NCBI GenBank assembly: GCA_905182285.1
Contig: CAJJAY010000054.1
Coordinates: 1 to 38,892, forward strand
Direction: 5' to 3'
DNA: 38,892 nt
Source: an uncultured Amylibacter sp.
GTDB taxonomy: Bacteria; Pseudomonadota; Alphaproteobacteria; Rhodobacterales; Rhodobacteraceae
In this document: in pieces, positions 17,018 to 27,239 of the stretch
Position numbering within the stretch: position 1 is the first letter of the stretch
Layout of the letters: each line of letters starts with the position of its first letter
Position numbers and translations under genes: made by a program
Notes under the pieces: model-generated
Seen by the model: the letters and a program-made list of their open reading frames with translations, nothing else
Told to the model about the DNA's origin: nothing
Database searches by the model: none

Positions 17018-20000
17018 TTAAGCTAATTTTTTGTCATCTTCCTGCGTTAAAGGAAATGGTATGTGAATTAACATTTCTTTTGGACAAACCTGTACAAAGT
17101 TATCTAATTCTTCATCCCATCTATTTAGTATTTGTGCCGCTTTTGGACTTTTAGTTTCTCTTAAATGTTCTTCTATTAGAGATTTCAACTGGTTTTCCCA
17201 ATGCGATACTGTAACTGGAACAGTGATAATACTTTCCATATTGGCCCGAATTTTAAATTGGTCCATTGGATCATAAATATATGCCATTCCTCCAGTCATA
17301 CCTGCACCAAAATTTGCTCCTGTTTCTCCAAGAACTACCGTGATGCCACCTGTCATGTACTCACACCCGTTTGACCCACACCCTTCAACTACAACTGATG
17401 CACCAGAATTTCGAACACAAAATCTCTCACCCGCACGGCCATTTGCAAATAGCTTTCCAGCAGTAGCACCATATAAAACAGTATTTCCAATAATAGTATT
17501 ATCTGATGGAATAAGTGGGCTTGCTAGTGGAGGTCGTATAACTATCTTACCGCCTGAAAGTCCTTTTCCAACATAATCATTTGCATCACCAGATACTTCT
17601 AATTTTAATCCAGGAGCTGCAAAGGCTCCTAATGATTGTCCAGCAGATCCTGTTAACCTAATGGTTAGATGATCTTCTAGTAAATCATTTTTCATACCAA
17701 ATTTATTTACTATTTTTGATGAAACGCGAGTACCTATAGTTCGTGTTGTATTTTGAACAGCATAAGATAATTGCATCTTTTCACCATGTTTAAAGAATGG
17801 TTCTGCATCCTTTAGAATCGCTGCATCCAGTGTATCAGGTACTGATTGTCTTGGTCTGTCACGATCATAATTGATCTCTTCAGCCCCATCAACTGTAACA
17901 AGCATTGGATTCAAATCTAAATCATCCAAATAATCATTACCTCGACTTACTTGAGCAAGCATATCAGCTCGCCCTATAGCTTCGTCCATAGACCTTAGAC
18001 CAAGACTTGCAAGAACTTCTCTTACTTCTTGGGCATAGAAAGTAATTAGATTTACTACTTTATCCGCAGTACCAGTAAACTTCTTACGCAATTCCTCATC
18101 TTGGACACAAACACCTACTGGACATGTATTAGATTGGCATTGACGAACCATAATACAACCCATTGCTATTAATGCTGCTGTACCTATTCCATATTCTTCT
18201 GCACCAAGCATAGCTGCCATTACAATATCACGACCTGTACGCAATCCTCCATCAGTTCTTAAGATAACACGGTCACGTAAGTTATTCATTGCTAGTACTT
18301 GATGAGCTTCGGATAAGCCCATTTCCCATGGCAATCCAGCATATTTAATAGATGTTGCAGGAGAAGCACCAGTGCCACCATTGTGACCAGATATCAAAAT
18401 AACATCTGCCATAGCTTTTGCTACGCCCGCTGCAATTGTACCAACCCCAGAAGACGCAACTAATTTTACAGTAACTTTAGCTCTTGGATTGATTTGTTTT
18501 AAATCATAAATAAGTTGTGCTAAATCCTCAATTGAATAAATGTCATGATGCGGTGGTGGTGAAATTAATGTTACACCTTTTGTAGAATGCCTTAATCGTG
18601 CAATTAATTCAGTAACTTTTATTCCAGGCAATTGTCCGCCTTCTCCGGGTTTAGCCCCTTGTGCAACTTTTATTTCTAACTCTTCACATTGATTTAAATA
18701 TTCAGCAGTAACCCCAAAACGTCCTGAAGCAACTTGTTTGATTTTAGCAGATGGATTATCACCATTTGCCTCTGGGTGGAAATGAGCTGGGTCTTCACCA
18801 CCCTCACCACTATCGGACTTTGCACCAATCCTATTCATTGCAACATTTAATGTTTTATGAGCTTCAGGGCTCAAAGCACCTAAAGACATGCCAGGTGTTA
18901 CAAAACGCTTTCGAATTGAAGTAATGCTCTCAACTTCCTCAACAGGGATTGGTTGTGCAACAGGTTTAAAGTCCATTAGGTCACGCAAGGCAATTGGAGG
19001 AGCTGATTGCAACTTTGCACTATATTGTTTCCATATATCATATGACGCTCGATCACATGCTGTTTGCAACATATGCATTGTCTGCGCTTCCCAAGCGTGC
19101 TTTTCACCAGTTCTTCGCGATTTATAAAATCCTCCTATTGGAAGAATATCATTTCTTACTAACCATCCCTTTGCGTGAACATCAACAATTTTTCGTTGAA
19201 TTCCTATTAAACCAATTCCAGAAATACGACTGGTCATACCAGGAAAAAATTCAGCCACTAGTGCACGAGAAAGGCCTACTGCCTCAAAGTTTAAACCACC
19301 TCTGTAAGAAGAAATTACAGATATTCCCATTTTCGCCATTATTTTTAATAGGCCTTGGTTTATAGCTTCTTTATATCTAGCCATAGCAACTTCAAGTGTA
19401 CAAGTTAAAAGACCTTTATCAACTCTATCAGCCAGACTATCTTGTGCTAGATAAGCATTTACAGTTGTTGCACCAGAGCCAATCAATACTGCAAAATAAT
19501 GGGGATCAATACACTCAGCCGATTGAATATTTAATGAACAAAAAGTTCTCAATCCTACTTTAGTTAATCCAGAATGGACAGCACTTGTAGCCAAAATCAT
19601 TGGCATAGGGATACGTTTTTCTGACTGCTCTTTATCAGTCAAAACAATTTGGCCAGCACCAGACCTCACTGCATCTTCAGCTTCTTCTCTAATGCGTTGT
19701 AATCCATTTTGTAAACCATTCTCGTCACCACAATTAAACGTACAGTCAATTGTTGTAACACTTGTCCCAAATCGATTTACCAAAGCAGTAAACTGGCTAT
19801 TGGTAACGAAAGGTGATTTAAGTGAAAGCACTTCAGTTAATAAATTATTATCATCTAATACATTGCCAAGGTTTCCAAACCTAGTTTTTAAACTCATAAC
19901 ACCAAATTCACGGAGGCTATCAATTGGTGGGTTTGTTACCTGGCTAAAGTTTTGACGAAAAAAATGGCTCAATGGTCGATATATTTCTGACAATACAGCA

Positions 20001-21544
20001 GAGGGTGTATCATCTCCCATTGAAGCTAAAGTTTCTTTTCCATCTTCAGCCATAGGATGAAGTATCATTTCCAACTCTTCAATAGAGTATCCCGCAGCAA
20101 CTTGACGTGATCGCAGATCATCACCTGTAAAGTTCACCACTTCTTTTTTACTAGAAGTAATATCATCTAAATCTATAACTGATTTTACAAATGTTTTAAA
20201 ATCACGACTTTTAGATAACTCATCTTTCATTTCTTCATCATGCAATAAACGTCCTTCGGACATATTAACTGCAATCAATTGACCTGGACCTAAAGCACCT
20301 TTTTCTTTAACGTTTAATTCATTAATAGGAACCATTCCCGCTTCAGATCCCGCAATTAATATATTGTCACCAGTAATTACATATCTCATTGGTCGTAAAC
20401 CACTTCGGTCTAGTCCCGCACACACCCAATTACCATCAGTCATTGCCAAAGCTGCTGGGCCATCCCAAGGCTCCATTACTGAGTTACAATACTCATACAT
20501 TGCTTTCCATTCATCTTTAACATTAATGGAATTTACCGCTTCTGGAACAAGCATAGTTTTTGCCATTGGCGCTGACCTTCCCGCTCGAACGATGGTCTCA
20601 AAAACGGCATCCAAAGCAGCTGAATCAGAAGATCCCGAAGGTACTATTGGCTTAATATCCTCTCCACATTCACCAAAATTTTGAGAAATCATACGTATTT
20701 CGTGAGATTTCATCCAATTTATATTACCTTTTAAAGTATTGATCTCACCGTTATGCGCTAACATTCTAAATGGTTGCGCAAGCCACCATTGAGGGAATGT
20801 ATTTGTTGAGTATCTTTGATGATAAATTGCAAATGCTGAAATAAAGCGCTCGTCCATAAGGTCAGGATAAAATACTGCTACTTGTTCAGCTAGCATCATT
20901 CCTTTGTAAATAATTGATCTACAAGACAACGAACAAACATAAAAATCTTTTATTTGTGCGGCCGTTACAGCTTTTTCAATTCTTCGCCTAATTACATATA
21001 AGTCTCTTTCAAATTTTTCTTCATCAAATCCTTGCGAATTAGAAATAAGTATTTGTTCAATTTCTGGTCTAGTAGAATTTGCTTTTTCACCCAAACATGA
21101 AATATCAACAGGGACATGACGCCACCCATAAATATAATATCCCATTTTTAGCACTTCAGACTCAACTATTGTTCTACAAGTTTCTTGAGCGCCAAAATCA
21201 GTTCTTGGTAAAAATATTTGCCCTACAGCCAGCAATTGATCCTTACGTGGATTGTGACCTGTCCTCTCAACTTGATCATAGAAAAAATCAATTGGAATCT
21301 GCAAATGAATACCAGCACCGTCACCAGTCTTACCATCAGCATCAACCGCACCCCTGTGCCAAATAGCTTTCAATGCTGAAATACCATTATCAACGACTTT
21401 TCGTGACTTTTTTCCTTCAATGGAAACAACTAACCCAACACCACAAGAGCTGTGCTCTTCTTCCTGAGAATACATCCCATGATTATCTAAAAATGCTCGC
21501 TTTGCTTCTTCTTGAGCTTTCCATTTAGTATCAAATTTTGTCAT
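17018..21544 (-). CDS. gltB: Glutamate synthase (NADPH) large chain
   Basis: The large GOGAT subunit of 1508 residues. It takes the amide of glutamine and adds it to 2-oxoglutarate, giving two glutamates. Order of domains: N-terminal class-II amidotransferase with the nucleophile Cys34 in SSCGVGLVV after a short propeptide, the central domain, the FMN-binding synthase domain with the 3Fe-4S cysteines in CIMVRQCQSNTCPVGVCV, and the C-terminal GXGXG beta-helix domain (GGKIVIRPP, GNTVLYGATAGKLFANG). The ATG at 21544 is preferred over a TTG five codons upstream. gltD lies 58 bases upstream on the same strand, so they form one operon in the order gltD-gltB. Confidence 0.98.
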   Translation of the reverse strand: MTKFDTKWKAQEEAKRAFLDNHGMYSQEEEHSSCGVGLVVSIEGKKSRKVVDNGISALKAIWHRGAVDADGKTGDGAGIHLQIPIDFFYDQVERTGHNPRKDQLLAVGQIFLPRTDFGAQETCRTIVESEVLKMGYYIYGWRHVPVDISCLGEKANSTRPEIEQILISNSQGFDEEKFERDLYVIRRRIEKAVTAAQIKDFYVCSLSCRSIIYKGMMLAEQVAVFYPDLMDERFISAFAIYHQRYSTNTFPQWWLAQPFRMLAHNGEINTLKGNINWMKSHEIRMISQNFGECGEDIKPIVPSGSSDSAALDAVFETIVRAGRSAPMAKTMLVPEAVNSINVKDEWKAMYEYCNSVMEPWDGPAALAMTDGNWVCAGLDRSGLRPMRYVITGDNILIAGSEAGMVPINELNVKEKGALGPGQLIAVNMSEGRLLHDEEMKDELSKSRDFKTFVKSVIDLDDITSSKKEVVNFTGDDLRSRQVAAGYSIEELEMILHPMAEDGKETLASMGDDTPSAVLSEIYRPLSHFFRQNFSQVTNPPIDSLREFGVMSLKTRFGNLGNVLDDNNLLTEVLSLKSPFVTNSQFTALVNRFGTSVTTIDCTFNCGDENGLQNGLQRIREEAEDAVRSGAGQIVLTDKEQSEKRIPMPMILATSAVHSGLTKVGLRTFCSLNIQSAECIDPHYFAVLIGSGATTVNAYLAQDSLADRVDKGLLTCTLEVAMARYKEAINQGLLKIMAKMGISVISSYRGGLNFEAVGLSRALVAEFFPGMTSRISGIGLIGIQRKIVDVHAKGWLVRNDILPIGGFYKSRRTGEKHAWEAQTMHMLQTACDRASYDIWKQYSAKLQSAPPIALRDLMDFKPVAQPIPVEEVESITSIRKRFVTPGMSLGALSPEAHKTLNVAMNRIGAKSDSGEGGEDPAHFHPEANGDNPSAKIKQVASGRFGVTAEYLNQCEELEIKVAQGAKPGEGGQLPGIKVTELIARLRHSTKGVTLISPPPHHDIYSIEDLAQLIYDLKQINPRAKVTVKLVASSGVGTIAAGVAKAMADVILISGHNGGTGASPATSIKYAGLPWEMGLSEAHQVLAMNNLRDRVILRTDGGLRTGRDIVMAAMLGAEEYGIGTAALIAMGCIMVRQCQSNTCPVGVCVQDEELRKKFTGTADKVVNLITFYAQEVREVLASLGLRSMDEAIGRADMLAQVSRGNDYLDDLDLNPMLVTVDGAEEINYDRDRPRQSVPDTLDAAILKDAEPFFKHGEKMQLSYAVQNTTRTIGTRVSSKIVNKFGMKNDLLEDHLTIRLTGSAGQSLGAFAAPGLKLEVSGDANDYVGKGLSGGKIVIRPPLASPLIPSDNTIIGNTVLYGATAGKLFANGRAGERFCVRNSGASVVVEGCGSNGCEYMTGGITVVLGETGANFGAGMTGGMAYIYDPMDQFKIRANMESIITVPVTVSHWENQLKSLIEEHLRETKSPKAAQILNRWDEELDNFVQVCPKEMLIHIPFPLTQEDDKKLA

Positions 21545-21602
21545 TTTAATTACTTTCAATTAAAGTTTTATCTACAATTAAATAGATAAAGGAATTTTTA
21601 TA

Positions 21603-23039
21603 TTATTCAGCTGCAATCACTGTTTGTGAATCCAAGAAGGTTAGAATGTTATCTGCAGCTTCTCGACCATCTCGAATTGCCCAAACAACTAAAGACGCAC
21701 CTCGCACAATATCCCCAGCTGCGTATACACCGGGCATTGATGTAGAATGTGTTTTGAAATCTGTTTTAATTGTTCCCCAACGAGTTATTTCAAGTTCAGG
21801 TGTATCCCATAGTTTTGGTAAATCTTCTGGGTTAAATCCTAAAGCCTTTATAACAAGATCAGCATCTTCAGTGTAATCCGCACCTATTATTTCTTCTGGA
21901 CTTTGTCTTCCAGAAGAGTCCGGCGCGCCTAATCGCATTTTCGATACAACAACACCACTTACCTCACCTTCTCCAACAAAACCTTTTGGAGCTGATAGCC
22001 AAACAAACTCTACACCTTCTTCTTCAGCATTTTTAGTTTCCCGTTGAGAGCCTGGCATATTTTTCTTATCACGCCGGTACAAACATTTAACAGACTTTGC
22101 GCCTTGGCGAATTGCTGTTCTTACACAATCCATAGCTGTATCACCACCACCTATAACAACAATGCGTTTTCCTTTGGCATTTAATTCACCAGTTTCAATC
22201 TCAGGAACATGATCTCCCATATTCGACCTATTTGAAGCAGTTAAATAATCTAAAGCTTTTACAATACCTTTGTTTGCTGAACCTATGCCTGATAATTCTC
22301 GAGATTTATAAACACCAGTTCCTATTAATATTGCATCGTGCTTTGATCGAATTTCAGAAAACGGTAAATCAACCCCAATATTTGTATTTAATTTAAACTT
22401 TACACCACCTTCAGCTAAAAGTTTATTACGGCGCATAACAACATCTTTTTCTAGCTTAAATCCCGGAATACCATACGTAAGTAATCCTCCAGCACGGTCA
22501 TAGCGGTCGTATATAGTAACTTGAATTCCCACTTTTCGTAAACGATCAGCAGCGGCAAGACCCGCTGGACCAGCACCTATTATCCCAACACTCTCTTTTC
22601 GCTCTATTTTTGGCGAAATTACCTTTACCCAACCTTTTTCCCATGCAGTATCTGTAATATATTTCTCTACAGACCCAATTGTTACTGTTTCATGCCCAGA
22701 CTGCTCGATTACACAATTTCCCTCACACAATCGATCTTGCGGACATATTCGTCCACATATTTCTGGAAAAGTATTTGTATCTTGGCTTAATTCATAAGCC
22801 TCTTTCAGCCTACCTTCAGCAGTCAATCTTAACCAGTCAGGTATATTATTATGAAGAGGGCAATGTGTTTGGCAAAATGGAACTCCACATTGGCTACATC
22901 TACTAGATTGCTCTGCTGCTTTTTCAGCCGCAAATTCTTGGTAAACTTCATTATAATCTTTTTTCCGAAGATTTGGCACACGCTTTGTAGGCATATCACG
23001 ACTTATATCTACAAACTTTAGCATTTTATTAATAGCCAT
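21603..23039 (-). CDS. gltD: Glutamate synthase (NADPH) small chain
   Basis: The beta subunit of 478 residues, which passes electrons from NADPH through FAD and 4Fe-4S clusters to GltB. The N-terminal cysteine motifs are CSQCGVPFCQTHCPLHN and CGRICPQDRLCEGNC. FAD binding is at GIIGAGPAGLAAADRLRK, and NADPH binding is at VVIGGGDTAMDCVRTA. Length matches the family. A CGGAG site precedes the ATG. It is the first gene of gltD-gltB, and its promoter lies in the 215-base divergent gap shared with uppP. Confidence 0.98.
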   Translation of the reverse strand: MAINKMLKFVDISRDMPTKRVPNLRKKDYNEVYQEFAAEKAAEQSSRCSQCGVPFCQTHCPLHNNIPDWLRLTAEGRLKEAYELSQDTNTFPEICGRICPQDRLCEGNCVIEQSGHETVTIGSVEKYITDTAWEKGWVKVISPKIERKESVGIIGAGPAGLAAADRLRKVGIQVTIYDRYDRAGGLLTYGIPGFKLEKDVVMRRNKLLAEGGVKFKLNTNIGVDLPFSEIRSKHDAILIGTGVYKSRELSGIGSANKGIVKALDYLTASNRSNMGDHVPEIETGELNAKGKRIVVIGGGDTAMDCVRTAIRQGAKSVKCLYRRDKKNMPGSQRETKNAEEEGVEFVWLSAPKGFVGEGEVSGVVVSKMRLGAPDSSGRQSPEEIIGADYTEDADLVIKALGFNPEDLPKLWDTPELEITRWGTIKTDFKTHSTSMPGVYAAGDIVRGASLVVWAIRDGREAADNILTFLDSQTVIAAE

Positions 23040-23111
23040 CTACAAGACTCCGGTATTTACTAAGAAATGAACATATAAAGTAACAAACCCACAAAGAAAA
23101 GTAACTGTTGC

Positions 23112-23177
23112 TGACCTATATTTAAAATTCTTTTACTTTTTCAATAATTTTAAGATTTATTTACAAAAAATAGGTCA
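23112..23177. repeat. Nested inverted repeats in the gltD/uppP divergent region
   Basis: Outer arms TGACCTAT (23112-23119) and ATAGGTCA (23170-23177) are perfect inverted copies 50 bases apart. Inside them TTAAAATT (23122-23129) and AATTTTAA (23146-23153) form a second pair. The region lies between the divergent starts at 23039 and 23255. It may be a paired operator or a folded leader. Confidence 0.35.
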
Positions 23178-23254
23178 CTAGATGATCCCTATTTTGATAA
23201 TTCCAATTTTTATTAAACACTTTTAAAGTTAGATAAACGAATCAAAGAGACGTT

Positions 23255-24058
23255 ATGTCATTATATTATATTTTACTTCTTGCAATTATTCAGGGGCTCA
23301 CTGAATTTTTACCAATATCATCTTCTGGACATCTTGCTCTAATTCCACAAATAACAGGCCATAACGATCAGGGGCAGTTTATTGATGTCTCTGTACACAT
23401 TGGCACTTTAGGTGCTGTTGTGGTTTATTTTTGGAAAGATGTAAAATTAGCATTTTTTGGATTTTTTGAATTATTTAAAGGTGATTTTGTAAGCAAAGGG
23501 CCTAAACTAGCATTTTTACTAACTATAGCTACTCTACCAGTTATTTTCTTTGGGTTAATGCTTAAATTATCAGGATACAGTGAAATTATTCGTTCTGTAA
23601 AAGTCATAGGCTGGGCGATGCTTTTATTTGGAATTTTATTATACTTTATAGATCAAAAATCATTACAAAACCGAACACAAAGTGATTGGCGTTTTTCTGA
23701 CGCTTTAAAGATAGGTTTGTGGCAAGTAATTGCACTCATACCTGGTTCTTCAAGATCGGGAATGACAATAATTGGTGCACGAAATTTAGGTTTCAATCGT
23801 GTAGACAGCGCAAATATATCAATGCTCATGTCTATTCCAACTATAATAGCATCAGGTACATTATTAGGTTCTGAAGTATTTTATAATGCTGATTGGGAAG
23901 CAGCCAAAATTGGTATTATTGCAGCCATATTTTCATTTTTTTCAGGCCTTATTGCTTTAATCATAATGATGAAAATGCTTAAAACTATAAGTTTTACACC
24001 GTATGTTATATACAGGATAATTCTTGGTGTTTCTCTTTTATGGATTTCTTATACTTAA
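23255..24058 (+). CDS. uppP: Undecaprenyl-diphosphate phosphatase
   Basis: A polytopic inner-membrane enzyme of 267 residues that recycles undecaprenyl diphosphate to the monophosphate carrier for cell-wall synthesis. It shows both UppP/BacA motifs: QGLTEFLPISSSGHL at about 11-25 and PGSSRSGMTI at about 164-173. Several hydrophobic segments are readable along the protein. The stop overlaps the stop of the convergent NDUFA9-like gene by 4 bases. Confidence 0.96.
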   Translation: MSLYYILLLAIIQGLTEFLPISSSGHLALIPQITGHNDQGQFIDVSVHIGTLGAVVVYFWKDVKLAFFGFFELFKGDFVSKGPKLAFLLTIATLPVIFFGLMLKLSGYSEIIRSVKVIGWAMLLFGILLYFIDQKSLQNRTQSDWRFSDALKIGLWQVIALIPGSSRSGMTIIGARNLGFNRVDSANISMLMSIPTIIASGTLLGSEVFYNADWEAAKIGIIAAIFSFFSGLIALIIMMKMLKTISFTPYVIYRIILGVSLLWISYT

Positions 24059-25047
24059 TTATCAAGTTCTCGAGCTGCCTCTGTTAATTCTGTATATTGA
24101 CCATACGGTCTATGTCTGTAGAGGTATTCATCCAGTATGACTTCCATTGCAGTTGGTTCTATATCTAAATTTTTAAATCCCATTTTACTTTTAGATATTA
24201 CATTATCTTTTTTCAAAGAGATTACTTGATCTTTTGTTAAGATATTATTTGTAAAAATTCCAAAAGAAAGTTTTTGTAGGCTATCTAATATGCTGCCTTG
24301 TATTGACGCTGCTAAAAATGGAATATTTATAATTATTCTTTTGCGACGAATAATTTTCAAAAGCATAGTGATTAAATCTTTGAAGCTTGCCTCTTCTGGT
24401 CCACCTAGCTCATAGATACCACGCTTTGCTTCACCCAATACTCCCTTTACAGCTGCAGAAGCTAGGTCATCAACATAGACAGGTTGAAATTTTGTTTCAG
24501 CACCAACTAAAGGTATTACTGGGGATATTTTTGCCATACCAGCAAATCGATTAAAAAATTGATCTTCTGAGCCAAACACAATTGATGGTCTCAAAATAAC
24601 TGCATTTTTAAAAGATGCTTTTACTAATTCTTCACCCATTGCTTTTGATTTCTGATATTTACTATCACTATTAATATCAGCTCCAATTGCCGAAAAATGT
24701 ACTAATGTCTTTACACCACATTCATTTGCAATTCTTGCTATTTGGGCTGCTCCGTTTGTTTGCAACTCAGTAAATTTTTGACGGCTTGTTTCATTTAAAA
24801 TTCCAACACAATTTACCACTGCATCTGCACCCCTTATAGCAGCAAGGATTGAATTTTCATCTCGTATATTTGCAAACATGGGCTCTACTTGCCCTACATC
24901 ACCATAAGTTTTAACAAAAAGTGCTTCATTGGGACGCCGTACAGCAACCCTTACGCGCCAGCCTTCTTTTGCCATTCGCTGCGCAATGTAACGACCAATA
25001 AAGCCAGATCCACCAAAAATAGTAACTAATTTAGGGCCGTTAGACAT
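24055..25047 (-). CDS. Complex I NDUFA9-subunit-like NAD(P)-binding protein
   Basis: An atypical SDR of 330 residues. The nucleotide-binding motif is VTIFGGSGFIGRYIAQRMA near the start, followed by VRVAVRRP. LVHFSAIGADINSDSKYQKSK is the active-site equivalent, and FQPVYVDDLASA is typical of this group. In alphaproteobacteria such proteins are named after the mitochondrial complex I accessory subunit NDUFA9, but whether this one binds complex I is not shown. A GGAG site lies before the ATG. It lies downstream of blh on the same strand with 276 bases between. Confidence 0.88.
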   Translation of the reverse strand: MSNGPKLVTIFGGSGFIGRYIAQRMAKEGWRVRVAVRRPNEALFVKTYGDVGQVEPMFANIRDENSILAAIRGADAVVNCVGILNETSRQKFTELQTNGAAQIARIANECGVKTLVHFSAIGADINSDSKYQKSKAMGEELVKASFKNAVILRPSIVFGSEDQFFNRFAGMAKISPVIPLVGAETKFQPVYVDDLASAAVKGVLGEAKRGIYELGGPEEASFKDLITMLLKIIRRKRIIINIPFLAASIQGSILDSLQKLSFGIFTNNILTKDQVISLKKDNVISKSKMGFKNLDIEPTAMEVILDEYLYRHRPYGQYTELTEAARELDN

Positions 25048-25200
25048 TTTTATTCTCCATTAAAATTTCCCTAGAACTACAGAGCACAAAGCATCTCTTC
25101 AAGACTGAATTTTTAATAATATTATTATTTTTATAAGAGGTTACTTTACTTTCAATGTTATCTATCATTAATTTAAATAAATAAATAAACTGGACAAAGC

Positions 25201-25341
25201 ATGAAACCAAAAACATTTAAACAAAACAAGCTAGGAAAAATAATCTTAATAATTTCTATATTTTTTGTATTTTTATTTTTATCAATGCTAATTTTTAAAT
25301 GGTTTAAAAATCCAGAAATGTTTTTACCTGTATTTGGATAA
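25201..25341 (+). CDS. Candidate 46-residue single-span membrane protein
   Basis: An ORF of 46 codons opposite the end of blh, overlapping its last 18 bases. It opens with a Lys-rich stretch, MKPKTFKQNKLGK, then a strongly hydrophobic segment (about residues 14-33) and ends KNPEMFLPVFG. The positive-inside pattern is right for an inner-membrane anchor. GGA lies 7 bases upstream of the ATG. I recognise no family. AT-rich DNA yields hydrophobic short ORFs by chance, so this remains a candidate. Confidence 0.35.
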   Translation: MKPKTFKQNKLGKIILIISIFFVFLFLSMLIFKWFKNPEMFLPVFG

Positions 25342-26154
25342 TAGTTTCTTTCGAAAAAATCCATCAACTAAAATCATATGGGGAACTGTTAATGCAGCCA
25401 ACCCTATAAAAATCACACGGATGATATCAGAATCAAGATCTCCACTATCAATGTAATACAATGCAAAAATCCCAAATATCCAGCTTGCTATTGTTAAAAT
25501 TATTGCTTGGGAAATTATTATTTTAGGGTTTATTTTAATTTTTAATTCATTCCAAATATTTCGAATATGCCTCGCTGTATGAACAAAGCAAAAGTAAACT
25601 GCAAAACTTAATAATGGTGGCACGGAAATCACAATTAGCCACACAAAGATTAATTCAAGAAATCTTAATCGTAGTGCTTGATTTCGAAATATTAAAGTAA
25701 AGTATATAAATGTAAAAAATGAAATAATATAAAATATGAATTTAGAAAATTGTATTACAAAATATGAATTACTCTGAGTTAACATATCAAATATTGGAAG
25801 CACTTCATCAACATGGAAATAAACAATACCAAATGTTACAATACCACCATGACTAACTATTTGTAGAAAAAATTGAGACCGTAAATTTGAATTTGCATCA
25901 CCCCACCCAAAATGTATCATAGAAATAATCAAAAATACGACAAGTGATAAATCTGGGAAATTATACCAAATTATTATGACGAAAATAGCACATAATAAAT
26001 AAGATGCCAAAAATTTTAGAATGGCATTTATACTTCTACCCACACCAAGATGCATAGCAACTGCGCCATCTAATGCTCCGTGTGGCAATCCAATAACTAC
26101 TACCATTAATAAAGCAAATATACTTAGATAATCCAAAGTTGCCAATTCTACCAT
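25324..26154 (-). CDS. blh: Beta-carotene 15,15'-dioxygenase, Brp/Blh family
   Basis: An integral membrane iron enzyme of 276 residues that splits beta-carotene into two retinals. The family histidines are visible in GLPHGALDGAV (near residue 24), SMIHFGWGDAN, CFVHTARHIRN and LTVPHMILVDG. About seven or eight hydrophobic segments fit the known topology. The ATG overlaps the crtY stop by 7 bases, so it is translationally coupled. As the last gene of the cassette it supplies the opsin chromophore. Confidence 0.93.
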   Translation of the reverse strand: MVELATLDYLSIFALLMVVVIGLPHGALDGAVAMHLGVGRSINAILKFLASYLLCAIFVIIIWYNFPDLSLVVFLIISMIHFGWGDANSNLRSQFFLQIVSHGGIVTFGIVYFHVDEVLPIFDMLTQSNSYFVIQFSKFIFYIISFFTFIYFTLIFRNQALRLRFLELIFVWLIVISVPPLLSFAVYFCFVHTARHIRNIWNELKIKINPKIIISQAIILTIASWIFGIFALYYIDSGDLDSDIIRVIFIGLAALTVPHMILVDGFFRKKLLSKYR

Positions 26155-27239
26155 CGTGGATCTTTATTTTTTAAAGTTTCAAAAAATCCTGCTATGAAGG
26201 GAATCTTTGGCATGGCAAATATAACTTTAGTCCACAATTTTATATTTGCTTCGCCATTTAAGAACTTTGCAAATTCATCACCCGATAAACTGTTTGCCAT
26301 ATTGGTAAATATACGTGGAGCAAGTTCATATCTCCTTCTCAAAACTTTTAAAAAAATTCGATCCATCAATAATTCAAACCTACTGTGTGGAACATAAACT
26401 TTTAGTTTATTGCCGGATTGAGATGAGCTAATGATCTTATCAATTTGTTTTTGAATAAAACTAAAAGCATAACCACTTGATGGCCTTATCGCACCTCCGT
26501 TACCACCAATGCCATCATATAGTGGATTTCTTTTTTCAAATACACCCAAAGGAATCGCACCTTTCTCCTCTCGTAAGATTTTATAGTCGTCGGCACCAAT
26601 TATTTTATTGAGGTATTTTTTAATTGCATTGTCATAAAACTTTGACGGGGCTATTTCAGAAGTGAATAAAGTTGACTCAATAAGCGCTTGTCGTTTTGAG
26701 AAGGGCAAACAATAAATAAAATGCATACCTAAGCTTTGATCACATCTAAAATCCATTAAAATTGCTGTAGTGTCATCAAAAATATCATTCTTAGATTCTA
26801 CTTCATATCCAACAAAATGCTGAAGCATATTTCCTTCTGGAACTTTGGGAGGCCTACTATCTAATATTTGTGATATATCGTTAAGTAATGTTTTTTCTTT
26901 AAAATGTACCTTATTATTTAACGCCTTTTTATTACAATTACTTATCCATTCATTTCTATTGATTGCAGAGTATGGAAACAGATCAGTTGAATGTATTACT
27001 TCTTTATCATGGCTAACTATTTTCCATTTAAACCATTTTTTACGCGACATCGAGTTAGTATTTAAAAGCCATGGCATGCACCAAAAACCCCAAACATGGT
27101 CTTTTGATGAATAAGCGCCTGAGTCAACAATTGTGAAATCAAAAGCATCAAGTTCATTTGCTCGAGCTGCAAGAGAAAGGCTTGCACATCCAGCACCCAG
27201 TAAAGTAATTTTTGTTTTACCAAATAATTTATTTGACAT
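26148..27239 (-). CDS. crtY: Lycopene beta-cyclase
   Basis: An FAD-dependent flavoprotein of 363 residues that closes both ends of lycopene into beta-ionone rings. The dinucleotide-binding start is ITLLGAGCASLSLAARA, followed by DHVWGFW, a cyclase hallmark. A later GIGGNGGAIRPSSGYAFSF matches the conserved cyclase motif. Length is slightly short but normal for bacterial CrtY. It overlaps crtB by 11 bases and blh by 7, so crtB-crtY-blh form a tightly packed unit. Confidence 0.94.
   Translation of the reverse strand: MSNKLFGKTKITLLGAGCASLSLAARANELDAFDFTIVDSGAYSSKDHVWGFWCMPWLLNTNSMSRKKWFKWKIVSHDKEVIHSTDLFPYSAINRNEWISNCNKKALNNKVHFKEKTLLNDISQILDSRPPKVPEGNMLQHFVGYEVESKNDIFDDTTAILMDFRCDQSLGMHFIYCLPFSKRQALIESTLFTSEIAPSKFYDNAIKKYLNKIIGADDYKILREEKGAIPLGVFEKRNPLYDGIGGNGGAIRPSSGYAFSFIQKQIDKIISSSQSGNKLKVYVPHSRFELLMDRIFLKVLRRRYELAPRIFTNMANSLSGDEFAKFLNGEANIKLWTKVIFAMPKIPFIAGFFETLKNKDPRW

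Noticed and set aside
18994-19365. 123-codon plus-strand ORF inside gltB
   Set aside because: It lies fully within the conserved gltB coding region and shows no domain.
25173-25367. 64-codon minus-strand ORF at the end of blh
   Set aside because: It begins inside blh in another frame and has no ribosome site of its own. It is best explained as a frame shadow and AT-rich read-through.
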